64,000 bases of DNA from Anaeramoeba ignava (Eukaryota > Metamonada > Anaeramoebidae): positions 930,001 through 994,000 of the forward strand of contig JAPDFW010000063.1 in NCBI GenBank assembly GCA_028826165.1, given 5' to 3'. A model generated the notes under the pieces. It saw only the letters and a list, made by a program, of their open reading frames with translations, did not search any database and was not told where the DNA came from. Of this stretch, positions 21,801-31,955 are shown piece after piece; position 1 is the stretch's first letter; each line of letters begins with the position of its first letter. The position numbers and the translations under genes were made by a program.

Positions 21801-22653
21801 AGTATTTTATAATATACAAAAAAGAAAAGATCAAAAGAAACAACATAAACAAAACTCCCAAAAATTACAAAAAAACAAGAAAAATAATCAAAAATAAAAT
21901 TTATCAAAGATCTTTATTTTAGTTTTTTGTTTTCCAAAAAAAAATATTATTAAATGAAAAAAAATCCAAAAATGAATTATGATGTCTCCCCCTTAATTTT
22001 AATTTTGATTTTAATATTGATTTTAATTTTTAATTTTAATTTTAATTTTGATTTTAAATTTAATTTTAATTTTAATTTGAATTTTAATTTTAATTTTAAT
22101 TTTAATTTTAATTTTGATTTTAATTTTAATTTTAATTTTAATTTTAATTTTAATTTTAATTTTAATTTTAATTTTAATTAATTTTAATTTTAATTTTAAT
22201 TTTAATTTTTGAATAAATGAAGATTTGAGGAATTACCTCTTCTTGAATCTTTTTCTCAAGTTCAGCAGAGTCCTGAATATTAAAATATAAATCTTCTTCT
22301 TTAATTTCTTCTTGAGGAATTTGTTCTTTTTTTTCAATTTCTTGTTCATTTTTTTTCTTTTTTCCGGTTTGAGAAACAGTTTTCTTTTGACCATCTTTTC
22401 CAATAACAACGGTTCTAAGTAAAAAATCCAATTCTGCTTTTTTTTGTTTTTCTTTTCGTTTTTGAACTTGAACTGGTTCTGATTTTTTTGATTGCACTTG
22501 TCCTCTCACATGTTGTGATACTGATTGTATGTATTGCTTCACTTTTTTACTTCGATTTTTGTTCTTTAATCCAAATGTTTTATCTTGTATTATTTTTTGT
22601 TTTTGTTTTTCTACTGCTTTGTTTTTTGGTCCTTTTGCTTTTTTTGGTGGCAT
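18838..22653 (-). CDS. ZC3H15: ZC3H15/DFRP1 (Tma46)-like protein lacking CCCH zinc fingers
   Basis: Two reverse exons, 22653-22237 and 19308-18838, join in phase (donor GTAATT, acceptor TTTAG) to 295 residues. The N-terminus MPPKKAKGPKNKAVEKQK with IIQDKTFGLKNKN is the family hallmark. The C-terminal exon has MTEELFKKWSQKRRERE, TGKELYLQSRSGFVDDD and a final NENLFLGDDPDKLLDQIDD, all like DFRP1. DFRP1 binds and stabilises the translational GTPase DRG1. The two CCCH zinc fingers of about 150 residues found between these parts in the family are absent. The intervening region is only a Lys/Glu-rich linker, and neither strand of the 2.9-kb intron encodes C-x-C-x-C-x-H patterns. The intron contains a transposon relic. 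A Lys run and a Gln-Glu-Asn repeat (18950-19065) lie in exon 2. Either a zinc-finger-less orthologue or one that lost a middle exon. Confidence 0.85.
19309..19825 (-). repeat. ZC3H15-like intron, right part, AATTTT hexamers
   Basis: Hexamer array TTTTAA/TTTTGA forming the acceptor-side part of the intron; ends in the TTAA that flanks the transposon relic. Confidence 0.9.
19826..19838 (+). repeat. left terminal inverted repeat
   Basis: GGTGGAGTCATCA, directly after TTAA. Pairs with the complement of 21980-21992 with two mismatches. Confidence 0.75.
20079..21897 (+). pseudogene. decayed DDE-type transposase
   Basis: Fragments in shifting frames read in order along the forward strand. From Met 20079: a C-x2-C ... 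C-x2-C zinc-binding head (CCVCGHWF, FICQGCYRTN) ending at a GTAAGT donor. About 20258: FVQVEERRFHNQPQPAP. About 20870: TPWFFSLLGIEIVSETQF. 21056-21100: IALDGGWSHRGW with a candidate first catalytic Asp at 21065. About 21250: HDNCKNIKSVVQ with a candidate second Asp. 21402-21605: NWFRSSISSNGD ... NHDHCSQC. About 21630 on: NTNSCESFFSS with a candidate Glu, KYIPKRINAP, RVNMAVLDREC. In-frame stops and frame changes separate them, so no intact enzyme is encoded. Some changes may be introns. The motif set recalls Mutator-like transposases; this is recognition by eye. Confidence 0.7.
21980..21992 (-). repeat. right terminal inverted repeat
   Basis: TGATGTCTCCCCC on the forward strand, followed by TTAA; complement of the left end with two mismatches. 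Confidence 0.75.
21993..22236 (-). repeat. ZC3H15-like intron, left part, AATTTT hexamers
   Basis: Donor-side part of the intron: hexamer array of the same type as 19309-19825. The two parts were evidently contiguous before the transposon entered. Confidence 0.9.
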
Positions 22654-22785
22654 TTTTTATTTTATAATTTATATTTAATTTGAGAAAAATGAAAAAATAA
22701 AAAAAATTTTTAATTAAAAAGATTTAAAAATTTTATTTTTAAATGATAATATTTTTCAAAAAAAATTTAAATTAATTTCTTATTT

Positions 22786-22860
22786 TTAATAATAAGCAGA
22801 CACCTAATCTAATTTAAAAATAAACATTAATTCGAAGGTTAAATCCGTTGGACGGCATTA
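22786..22860. other. small GC-richer island with hairpin
   Basis: In an AT desert, this stretch has AGCAGACACC and TTCGAAGGTTAAATCCGTTG followed by GACGGC. CCG (22845-22847) and CGG (22853-22855) can pair around TTGGA. Not recognisable as a tRNA or other known RNA. Confidence 0.3.
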
Positions 22861-24690
22861 TTTTTATTTATTTTTAATTAATAAAAAAGTAGAATAAATA
22901 ATTTAATTTAAAAATATGAATAATTAATATTTTATTAATTTATTAAAATAAATAAAATAAAAAATAAAATTAAATAAATTTATTTTTAAATTGATTTCTA
23001 AAAATTAATATATTATTCAAAATTAATTTATATTTTTATTTATTTTTAATTAATAAAAAGTGGAATAAATAATTTAATTTAAAATTTAAAAATATCAATA
23101 ATTAATATTTAATTAAATTTATTAAATATAAATAAAATTAAATAAATATTATTTTTATTGATTTAATTGATTATTCAAAAATTTAAAATTGGGAATTTAT
23201 TTTTATTTATTTTTAATTAATAAAAAAAGTGGAATAAATAATTTAATTTAAAAATATCAATAATTAATATTTAATTAATTTATTAAATATAAATAAAATT
23301 AAATAAATATTATTTTTAAATTGATTTTTAAATTAATATATTATTCAAAATTAATTTATTTTATATTTATTTTTAATTAATAAAAAGTGGAATAAATAAT
23401 TTAATTTAAAAATAATCAATAATTAATATTTATTTTTTAATTTTAAAATATAAATAAAATTAAATAAATATTATTTTTAAATTGATTTCTAAATTAATAT
23501 ATTATTCAAAATTAATTTATTTTATATTTATTTTTTAATTAATAAAAAAAGTGGAATAAATAATTTAATTTAAAAATATAAATAATTAATAATTTTAATT
23601 AATTTATAAATATAAAATTAAATAAATATTATTTTTAAATTGATTTTAAATTAATATATTATTCAAAATTAATTAAATTTATATTTAAATTAATAAAAAA
23701 TTTATGAATTTATTTTAATTTTAAATTAAATAAATTTAAATAAAATTTTTAAAATATAAATAATTAATTATTTTAATTAATTTATTTTTAAATATAAATG
23801 GAAAAATTAAAATAAATATTATTTTTAAAATTAATTTTTAAATATAAATAAATTAAATAAATATTATTCAAAAATTCAAAATTAATTTTTATATTTATTT
23901 TTAATTAATAAAAAGTGGAATAAATAATTTAATTTAAAAATATAAATATTTAATATTTTAATTAATTTATTAAATATAAATAAAATTAAATAAATATTAT
24001 TTTTAAATTGATTTTTAAATTAATATATTATTCAAAAATTAATTTAATTTTATATTTATTTTTAATTAAAAAATAAAAAGTGGAATAAATAATTTAATTT
24101 AAAAATATAAATATTTAATATTTTATTAATTTATTAAATATAAATAAAATTAAATAAATATTATTTTTAAATTGATTTTTAAATAAATTAATATATTATT
24201 TAAAAAATTAATTTATTTTTATTTATTTTTAATTAATAAAAAGTGGAATAAATAATTTAATTTAAAAAAAATATCGTCAATAATTAATATTTTAATTAAT
24301 TTATTAAATATAAATAAAATTAAATAAATATTATTTTTAAATTGATTTTTAAATTAATATATTATTCAAAATTAATTTATTTTATATTTATTTTTTAATT
24401 AATAAAAAAAGTGGAATAAATAATTTAATTTAAAAATATCAATAATTAATATTTAATTAATTTATTAAATATAAATAAAATTAAATAAATATTATTTTTA
24501 AATTAATTTTCAAATTAATATATTATTCAAAATTAATTAATTTTTTATTTATTTTTTAATTAATAAAAAAAGTGGAATAAATAATTTAATTTAAAAATAT
24601 AAATAATTAATATTTTATTAATTTATTAAATATAAATAAAATTAAATAAATATTATTTTTAAATTAATTTTTAAAAATTTTTTTTTAAAT
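22861..24690. repeat. satellite array, unit about 165 bp
   Basis: About eleven tandem copies of an AT-rich unit, best tracked by GTGGAATAAATAATTTAATT, whose start recurs at 23060, 23229, 23387, 23551, 23915, 24080, 24243, 24411 and 24572 (spacing 158-168, one gap of about two degenerate units). A diverged first copy (GTAGAATAAATAA) is at 22889. No reading frame spans it. It fills the space between the divergent ZC3H15-like and ESS2 starts. Confidence 0.9.
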
Positions 24691-24728
24691 TTTTCATTTT
24701 TTTTTCATTTTTTTTTTCTTTTTTTCAA

Positions 24729-26782
24729 ATGAAATCAAATCAAATTGTTTTATCAAATCAAGAAAATAAAATTACGACAACTTCAAAAGAAAATAAAATT
24801 GAACCAATAAAAAAAAAACAAATAATTTTAGAAGAAGAAGCATATTTACTTGGAATGAATAAAATTATTCAACGTGATTTTTGTCCTGATTTAGAAAGTA
24901 TAAGAGAACAAACAAAAGATTATCAAGATTTCATTGAATCAACACAAACAGAACCAAATTTATTCGACCTTTGTGGAATTGAATCTGATGATATTATTGA
25001 TTCAAATGGAAAAACAATCAATACAAACTTAAATTTAAATAAATATTTAGCAAAATATACAAGTCAAGATAATCAATCTTTTGCAGAAATTTTCGAAAAA
25101 ATGAATCAAGATGCTTTGAAAAGAAGAAAAATTCTTTCTTCTAAAAAAGATTCAAATGGAGAATTATTATTAAAAGATAGTTTAGACGAAACTCATTTAC
25201 TTACAGATTATCCAGAAGCGTAAATATATATTTTATAAATAATTTAATAAATAATTTTATAAATAATTTTATAAATAATTTTATATTTAATTTTATAAAT
25301 AATTTTATATTTAATTTTATAAATAATTTTATATTTAATTTTATAAATAATTTTATAAATAATTTTATTAATAATTTTATATTTAATTTTATAAATAATT
25401 TTATAAATAATTTAATAAATAATTTTATAAATAATTTAATAATTAATTTTATAACTAATTTTATAATTAATTTTATAATTAATTTTATTAATAATTTAAT
25501 AATAAATTTATAAATAATTTTATAAATAATTTTATAAATAATTTTATAAATAATTTAATAAATAATTTTATAAATAATTTTATTAATAATTTAATAAATA
25601 ATTTTATAAATAATTTTATAAATAATTTAATAAGTAATTTTATAAATAATTTTATATTTAATTTTATTAATAATTTAATAAATAATTTTATAAATAATTT
25701 TATAAATAATTTTATAATTAATTTTATAAATAATTTTATAAATAATTTTATATTTAATTTTATTAATAATTTAATAAATAATTTAATAAATAATTACAAA
25801 AAAAAGGAAGCAAACGATTCAAGAAATTTCAAATGCAAAAACAAAAAAAATTTGTTACAAAAACACACGACTAGAAAACGAATTCATTGAAAATCAATTA
25901 AGAACACCTAAAACACCCATTTCCCCATTAACACCAACAGAATATCAACAACAATATAAGGGAAAAACAGAGGAACAAGAAGGAGATAAAAAGAAAAACC
26001 TTGATTACATTGCAACACCTTCACCATATATTGGATCTGGTGAAGAATTAGACACTCCATTTATAACATGGGGAACAATTTCATCAACTCCCCAACGCAT
26101 AGAATCTCCTCAAATAAATCATCCACAAATATTTCAACACTCAAACTTCCATTTGGCTAAGCCAACTCAAAGAGAAAAAGTAGCTGAATCATTAACTTCA
26201 AAAATTACAAATAATTCAAATAAAAAGAAATTAACTCAAAATCATATGCCTTTATTTAAATCGCCACAGATTCTTTCTTCTTTAAGAAAAACCCCAAGTA
26301 CTATTGATACAAAAGTTCCATCAAGTCCAATAATTCACAATCTTGCCACAATGTCCCCAGCTGGATTGAAATTAATGATGAAATTAGGGAAAAATTCAAC
26401 TCCAATTCAAAATTCAATTAAAAATTTAACTCCAAACCGAAATTTAAATTTTAATCCAAATTCAATTAAAGATTTAACTCCAAAAAGAAATTTAAATTCA
26501 AATCAAAATTCAAATCAAAATTCAATTAAAAATCCAAATCAAAATTCAATTAAAAATCCAAATCAAATTTCAATTGCTCAACTTAAACTTCAAAAAAATT
26601 CAACACCTTTATTAGTTAAAGTTAAAAAAAGAAAATCTCCTTTATCTTCAAATCAATCAACCCAAAATTCAATTCCTAAAAATTTTTCAAATCAAAATTT
26701 TCAAAAAGAAAAAATTCCTTCTTATAGTTTAAATGTTCCTAAAAGAAAAGAATCGATAACTGATGGACTTTTAAAAAATTGA
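24729..26782 (+). CDS. ESS2: ESS2 (DGCR14) splicing-associated protein
   Basis: ESS2 is a nuclear protein that accompanies the late spliceosome (C complex). Two exons, 24729-25219 and 25807-26782, join in phase 2 (donor GTAAAT, acceptor AAAAAG) to 488 residues, near the human 476. Conserved blocks in order: ILEEEAYLLGMNKIIQRDF followed by CPDLESI; LNKYLAKYTSQDNQSFAEIF; then in exon 2 KKICYKNTRLENEF, ATPSPYIGSG, PFITWGTISSTPQRI, a long Ser/Asn/Pro-rich region with TP motifs, and the terminal ITDGLL motif. These match the ESS2 order (IQRDFFPD, YTSEDNASF, KNTRF, ATPSP, TWG, ITDxLL). The start follows a T-rich leader with CATTTTTTTT copies. Confidence 0.93.
25220..25806 (+). repeat. ESS2 intron, 12-bp tandem repeat
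   Basis: Over 40 copies of TTTATAAATAAT and variants. The unit is the reverse complement (in rotation) of that in intron 1 of the neighbouring TRAPPC11 gene. Confidence 0.92.
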
Positions 26783-27000
26783 ATAATTTTGATTATATTA
26801 GAAATTGTTTTCTTTCTTTTTCTTTTTTTTTTGGATTGTTTTATAATTTTTGCAAAAAGATGAAAGAATAAAAATTTTTTCATTTTTTCATTTTTTTTCA
26901 TTTTTTTTCAATTTAATTTTTCAATTTAATTTTTCAATTTAATTTTTCAATTTAATTTTTCAATTTAATTTTTCAATTTAATTTTTCAATTTAATTTTTT
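26783..27000 (+). promoter_or_regulatory. TRAPPC11 leader with 13-bp repeat
   Basis: Spacer between ESS2 and TRAPPC11. CATTTTTTTT copies at 26881-26910 are followed by about eight copies of TTTTTCAATTTAA that run to the ATG at 27001. The repeat abuts the start codon, so it is probably part of the transcribed leader or core promoter. Confidence 0.5.
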
Positions 27001-30000
27001 ATGGAATTTTATCCAAAAGAAATTTCACAAGATCCAAATATTTTAGTTGGTTTAAATGGAGTAAAAGAATTGTGTGAATTAATACAACAAAAATTAAAAA
27101 GCAATTTAAAATTTGTAGAATTTACTGGAATGAAACCTCGTAAAAAAAAAGAACAAATAAATGAAAGAAAAGAAACAAAAGGAATAATAAATTCAAAATG
27201 GCTTTATTCTCAATTGAATATTTATCCTTCTGTTGTTATTTCTTGTCATACTTTTGATCCTTATCAAGGAATAAATGAAAATGAAATTATTGAACAAATG
27301 AAATTTCTTTCTCAAAATTCAGAAAGAAGATTATTTAAATCAATTATTTTGCTTTTTCATTGCACAACTGAAAAAGTGTTAAGTATATGATTCAAAATTA
27401 TTTATAAATTTACTTATAAAATTATTTATAAAATTATTTATAAAATTAAATATAAAATTACTTATAAAATTATTTATAAATTTATTTATAAAATTATTTA
27501 TAAAATTATTTATAAAATTATTAATAAAATTATTTATAAAATTATTTATAAAATTATTTATAAAATTATTAATAAAATTATTTATGAAATTATTTATAAA
27601 ATTATTTATAAAATTATTTATTAAATTAAATATAAAATTATTTATAAAATTATTTATAAAATTATATATAAATTTACTTATAAAATTAATTATAAAATTA
27701 CTTATAAAATTAATTATAAAATTAATTATAAAATTATTTATAAAATTATTTATAAAATTATTTATAAAATTAATTATAAAATTAATTATAAAATTATTTA
27801 TAAAATTATATATAAAATTATTTATAAATTTATTTATAAAATTAATTATAAAATTATTTATAAAATTAAATATAAAATTATTTATAAAATTATTTATAAA
27901 ATTATTTATAAAATTATTTATAAAATTATTTATAAAATTATATATAAATTTACTTATAAAATTAAATATAAAATTAATTATAAAATTAAATATAAAATTA
28001 TTTATAAAATTATTTATAAAATTATTTATAAAATTACTTATAAAATTAATTATAAAATTATTTATAAAATTATTTATAAATTTATTTATAAATTTAATTA
28101 TAAAATTAATTATAAATTTATATATAAATTTAATTATAAAATTATATATAAAATTAAATATAAATTTAATTATAAAATTATTTATAAAATTAAATATAAA
28201 AATTACTTATTAAATTATTTATAAAATTATTTATAAAATTAATTATAAAATTATTTATAAAATTATTTATAAATTTAATTATAAAATTATTTATAAAATT
28301 ATTTATAAAATTATTTTATAAAATTACTTATAAAATTAAATATAAATTTAATTATAAAATCAATTATAAAATTATTTATAAAATTACTTATAAAATTACT
28401 TATAAATTTATTTATAAAATTAATTATAAAATTATTTATAAAATTATTTATAAAATTATATATAAAATTATTTATAAATTTATTTATAAAATTATTTATA
28501 AAATTAATTATAAAATTATATATAAAATTATTTATAAAATTAATTATAAAATTATTAATAAAATTATTAATAAAATTATTTATAAAATTATTTATAAATT
28601 TATTTATAAATTAAATATTAAATTAATTATAAAATTATTTATAAAATTATTTATAAAATTAAATATAAAATTATTTATAAAATTAATTATAAAATTAAAT
28701 ATAAAATTAAATATAAAATTATTTATAAAATTATTTATAAATTTAATTATAAAATTAAATATAAATTTAATTATAAAATTATTTATAAAATTAAATATAA
28801 ATTTAATTATAAAATTAAATATAAATTTAATTATAAAATTATTTATAAAATTATTTATAAAGCTGAAAGCTTCGAAGAAAAAATAAGCTCGTTGAAAAAA
28901 AAACAACAATTCGAATATAAAAAAATGGAAATCTTATATTATAGAACAACAGAAGAAAATCAAGATTTACAAAAAATTCAAGAATTAATCAGAGATTTTG
29001 CAAATAAAATTTTCGAAAAGGAAATCCAAAAAATTAAAAAAATATTGGATCATCTAAACCAAAAAGAAACACCAATTAATTTGGCAAAATACTATTTCAA
29101 AATGGGATTTTTTTTAGAAAGAAAAAATAATCGGAAAAAAGCAATTACGATTTATAAAAAATGTTATGGAAAAATACAATCATTTATAGACGAAAAATTG
29201 ACAACACCTTCTGAACTAAAAGCAGTATCAGAAGTTGTCAATATTTGTATATTGAGAATACTATTTCGGCAAAAAAATACAAAAGAAGCATTTAAACAGT
29301 TCCAAAAACACATGATTTTCACCAAAAAACTCAATCCACAACCAGAAGAATACTCTTTTATTCAATATGAATATATTTCTCAACAATATTTGGTTCTTGC
29401 TCATTTTGTCAAACCATTTTCTAAAAGCCATTCAAGTTCTCATCTTCTTCATTGGCAAAATTTCGGCTTTTTTATCAATATTGCGGTTGATTTCGCAATC
29501 AAAAGACAAAAAATTGTGCAGAATTTAATTTCCAAATTTGGTCAAAATATTCAATCAACTCAATTGATTTCTCAAATGAAAACGCACCACAAAAGATTAT
29601 TTGATATTCCAAACATAGAATTCATTGGCAAAATTGAGGAAAAAGTCTCCTTTTATCAAGAACTCAAAAATGAGCAGAATTTTAATCATTCAAATCACAT
29701 TCTTAATCTTTTAAATCAAGCAAAATTATATTATTCCAAAAAAAGAGAAGGATTTCGAAATATCAAGTTAGTCATTGAAGAGAAAATTGCGGATCAACTT
29801 TTCCAAAACCGCAGCATTGAAAACTCTTTGGAAACACTTTCTGAGATTTCCAACAGTCTCAGACAAAATCAATGGTGGAGTTTACTTTCACCTTGTCTTT
29901 TAAAAATCAACCAATGCCAATCCATTCTCAAAAATTCTTCTGCTTTTGTTTATTCAATACTTGAACTTCTTCTCCCCAAAATGGACATAAAACAAGAACA

Positions 30001-31731
30001 AAGAGAAAAATTCCAAGAAATTCTCGAACAATTTTTAGAAGTAAATTCTGCTTGTTTTTCCTTTTATTTTTTAGAAAATTATTCATTGTTAATTTTATTT
30101 AATTCTCATCTTTTCTTTTATTTTTTTTGAAGAATCCTGAATCATTTTCTTTGAAAAGATTCCCAAAAACAGAAATAATCCGAATCAACGAAAAATCTCC
30201 ACTTTTCAATTTAGTCAAAATCAAAATCCAATTTTCCAAAATTAAATGCAAACAAAATGAAAATTTTTCATTCCAAACTTTTATGACTTCTTATTTTCCT
30301 AAAAAAATCAAATTCAGGAAGATAGAGTTCCATTTCAACTCAACAAAATACAACAGAATCATAGAAAGCACACAAGAAAAAGTACTTGAATTGGAACCAG
30401 AAAAGCCTTTTAAGATGGAATTCAATTACAAAGCAATCAAAATTGAAAAAATTAAATGTACCGAAATGACATTTTTTCTCGGAACAAGCAACAACGAGAT
30501 TGCGTTCAAATTAAACCCATTCGAGATTGCAGAAAACCAAGAATTTGATCCATATCGCTCTTCTTCACGACCCTTTATTGATATAATCATGCCAAAAACT
30601 GATACAACAATGGAAATATCGTCTGAAGAATGCCCCATTGTGAATGAATTTTTTCCAATAAAAATCATCATCAAAACCATCTCAGAAAATATTGAATCAG
30701 CAGAACTTGTTTTGGATGCGAATTCAAAGCAGAAAAAATGCAACATTTGGGACGAAAGCCTTTCAAAAAGAATAAACGGAGATCGAATCGCATTATCCAA
30801 AATACCACCGAATTCAACATTAGAAAAAATAGTACATCTTCAAGCAAGAAATGAAGGGCATCAAGTGATTCATTCTCGGTTGGATTACAAACTCCTCGCA
30901 GGTAATCCAACTTCCATTTTTTCAGAAAAAAATCTTCAAGTTCAGGAACCCTTTTCAACATCGTTTCAATTTTTGTCCCCAAATTTCAAATTCAGTTCAA
31001 ACTCAATTCCCTCGTTATCTTTTCCTACTCGCTTTTTTCTTCTGGTTTGTTTTGAAACCCTTGTTGATTTCCCTCTTGAAATCGTCAAATGCGAACTTGC
31101 TTTGAATTCCCCTTTCAAAGAAATATCAAATCAATCTGTTGATATTAAACAAAAAAAAAACTCACAAAACGGAATAAAAAATGTCAAATTTTCAAAATTA
31201 TTCTGCATTATTCCGCCAATCAAAATATTGAAAACATCCACTTTTCAACTTGGAAAAATTACACTTGGTTTCTATAGAAAAAATACAATTTCATTAGAAA
31301 ATCAGAAAATCTTCAATTCAAAACAAAAATTTTTGGTTAGTTCATCTTCAAGAATTCCATCAATTCAAATTCACAAAAAATCACTTGTTGTAGATGTTAA
31401 TGTCCCGAAAAAAACCGTAATAGGAAAAGTATTCAAAATGGTTTTGTTGATCGAAAACTATTCACACACTCAAAGAAATATCAAAATTGAAGTTGATTCA
31501 GATCATGATAATGAAAGTTACTATTTTTCTGGTTTATCTCTTACTAACTTGACTATTCTTCCAAGAGCCCAAATGAAACATGTTTTTCTTTTTGTCATGT
31601 TCAAAGAAGGTTTGATTTCTCTTCCACAAATTCAACTTAAAGAAGAATTACCCAATAAAGACTCAAGATTACTTCCAATTTCAAAAGAAATAAATGAAAT
31701 TTATGTTTATCCCAATTTGATCAAAAAATGA
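27001..31731 (+). CDS. TRAPPC11: TRAPPC11 (foie gras family), TRAPP III subunit
   Basis: Subunit of the TRAPP complex acting in ER-Golgi transport and autophagy. Three exons, 27001-27382, 28863-30040, 30133-31731, join in phase to 1052 residues (human about 1133). Exon 1 has the N-terminal strand LVGLNGVKELCELI, KGIINSKWLYSQLNIYPSVV and SIILLFHC. Exon 2 carries the helical foie-gras region: YYRTTEENQ, FKQFQKHMIFTKKLNP, QQYLVLAHF and QWWSLLSPCLLKI, the counterpart of the family GWW-T-L-L motif. Exon 3 holds beta-sandwich segments and ends with FSGLSLTNLTILPRAQ and ISLPQIQL as in the human C-terminus. Similarity is distributed over the whole length. Intron 2 (30041-30132) has donor GTAAAT and acceptor TTGAAG. 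Confidence 0.9.
27383..28862 (+). repeat. TRAPPC11 intron 1, 12-bp tandem repeat
   Basis: A 1480-bp intron of about 120 copies of AAAATTATTTAT and variants. Long frames on both strands (Lys-Leu-Phe-Ile and Asn-Phe-Ile runs) are shadows of the repeat. Confidence 0.95.
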
Positions 31732-31955
31732 ATGAAAAAAAATATTTAAAATTAAAATTAAAATTAAAATTAAAATCTAAATAAATATTTTAACTTAAAA
31801 ATTTTTTTAATCCGATTTCTTTTTCTTTATTTTTGTTTTTAAAAAAAAAAAAAATTCTTGTTTAATTTGAATTTTTTTCGAAATTTGAAAGAATCAAAAA
31901 TCAAAATTAATTTGGAAATTGAATGAATTTAAGAATGAATTAATGAATTAATGAA
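31732..31955. other. convergent intergenic spacer
   Basis: No gene seen between the TRAPPC11 stop and VPS35 stop. Short AAAATT run at 31750-31775, A/T-rich 3' ends, and a TTAATGAA triple near 31938-31960. Confidence 0.6.

Larger units (their letters stand above)
19826..21992. mobile_element. DNA transposon relic with TTAA target duplication
   Basis: A 2167-bp insertion inside the hexamer array of the ZC3H15-like intron. Base composition is visibly less simple than the flanks. Left end GGTGGAGTCATCA (19826-19838) and right end, read on the other strand, GGGGGAGACATCA (21992-21980) match at 11 of 13 positions. Both ends are bordered by TTAA (19822-19825 and 21993-21996). Inside is a decayed forward transposase. 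TTAA duplication is known for piggyBac and Kolobok superfamilies, but the protein (DGGWSHRGW motif) looks more like a Mutator-like DDE type, so I leave the superfamily open. TTAA is common in this DNA, so the duplication alone is weak evidence; the inverted ends strengthen it. Confidence 0.8.

Noticed and set aside
22786-22860. tRNA gene
   Set aside because: A TTCGA string and a short stem are present, but I could not fold a cloverleaf with acceptor and anticodon stems on either strand.
22861-24690. CRISPR array
   Set aside because: Units are contiguous and AT-rich without unique spacers, and the genome is eukaryotic.
27584-28213. 209-residue Lys-Leu-Phe-Ile frame in TRAPPC11 intron 1 (and similar Ile-Leu, Asn-Phe, Lys-Leu frames in all arrays)
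   Set aside because: Produced by stop-free tandem units; no complexity, no start context, and they lie within introns bounded by good splice sites.
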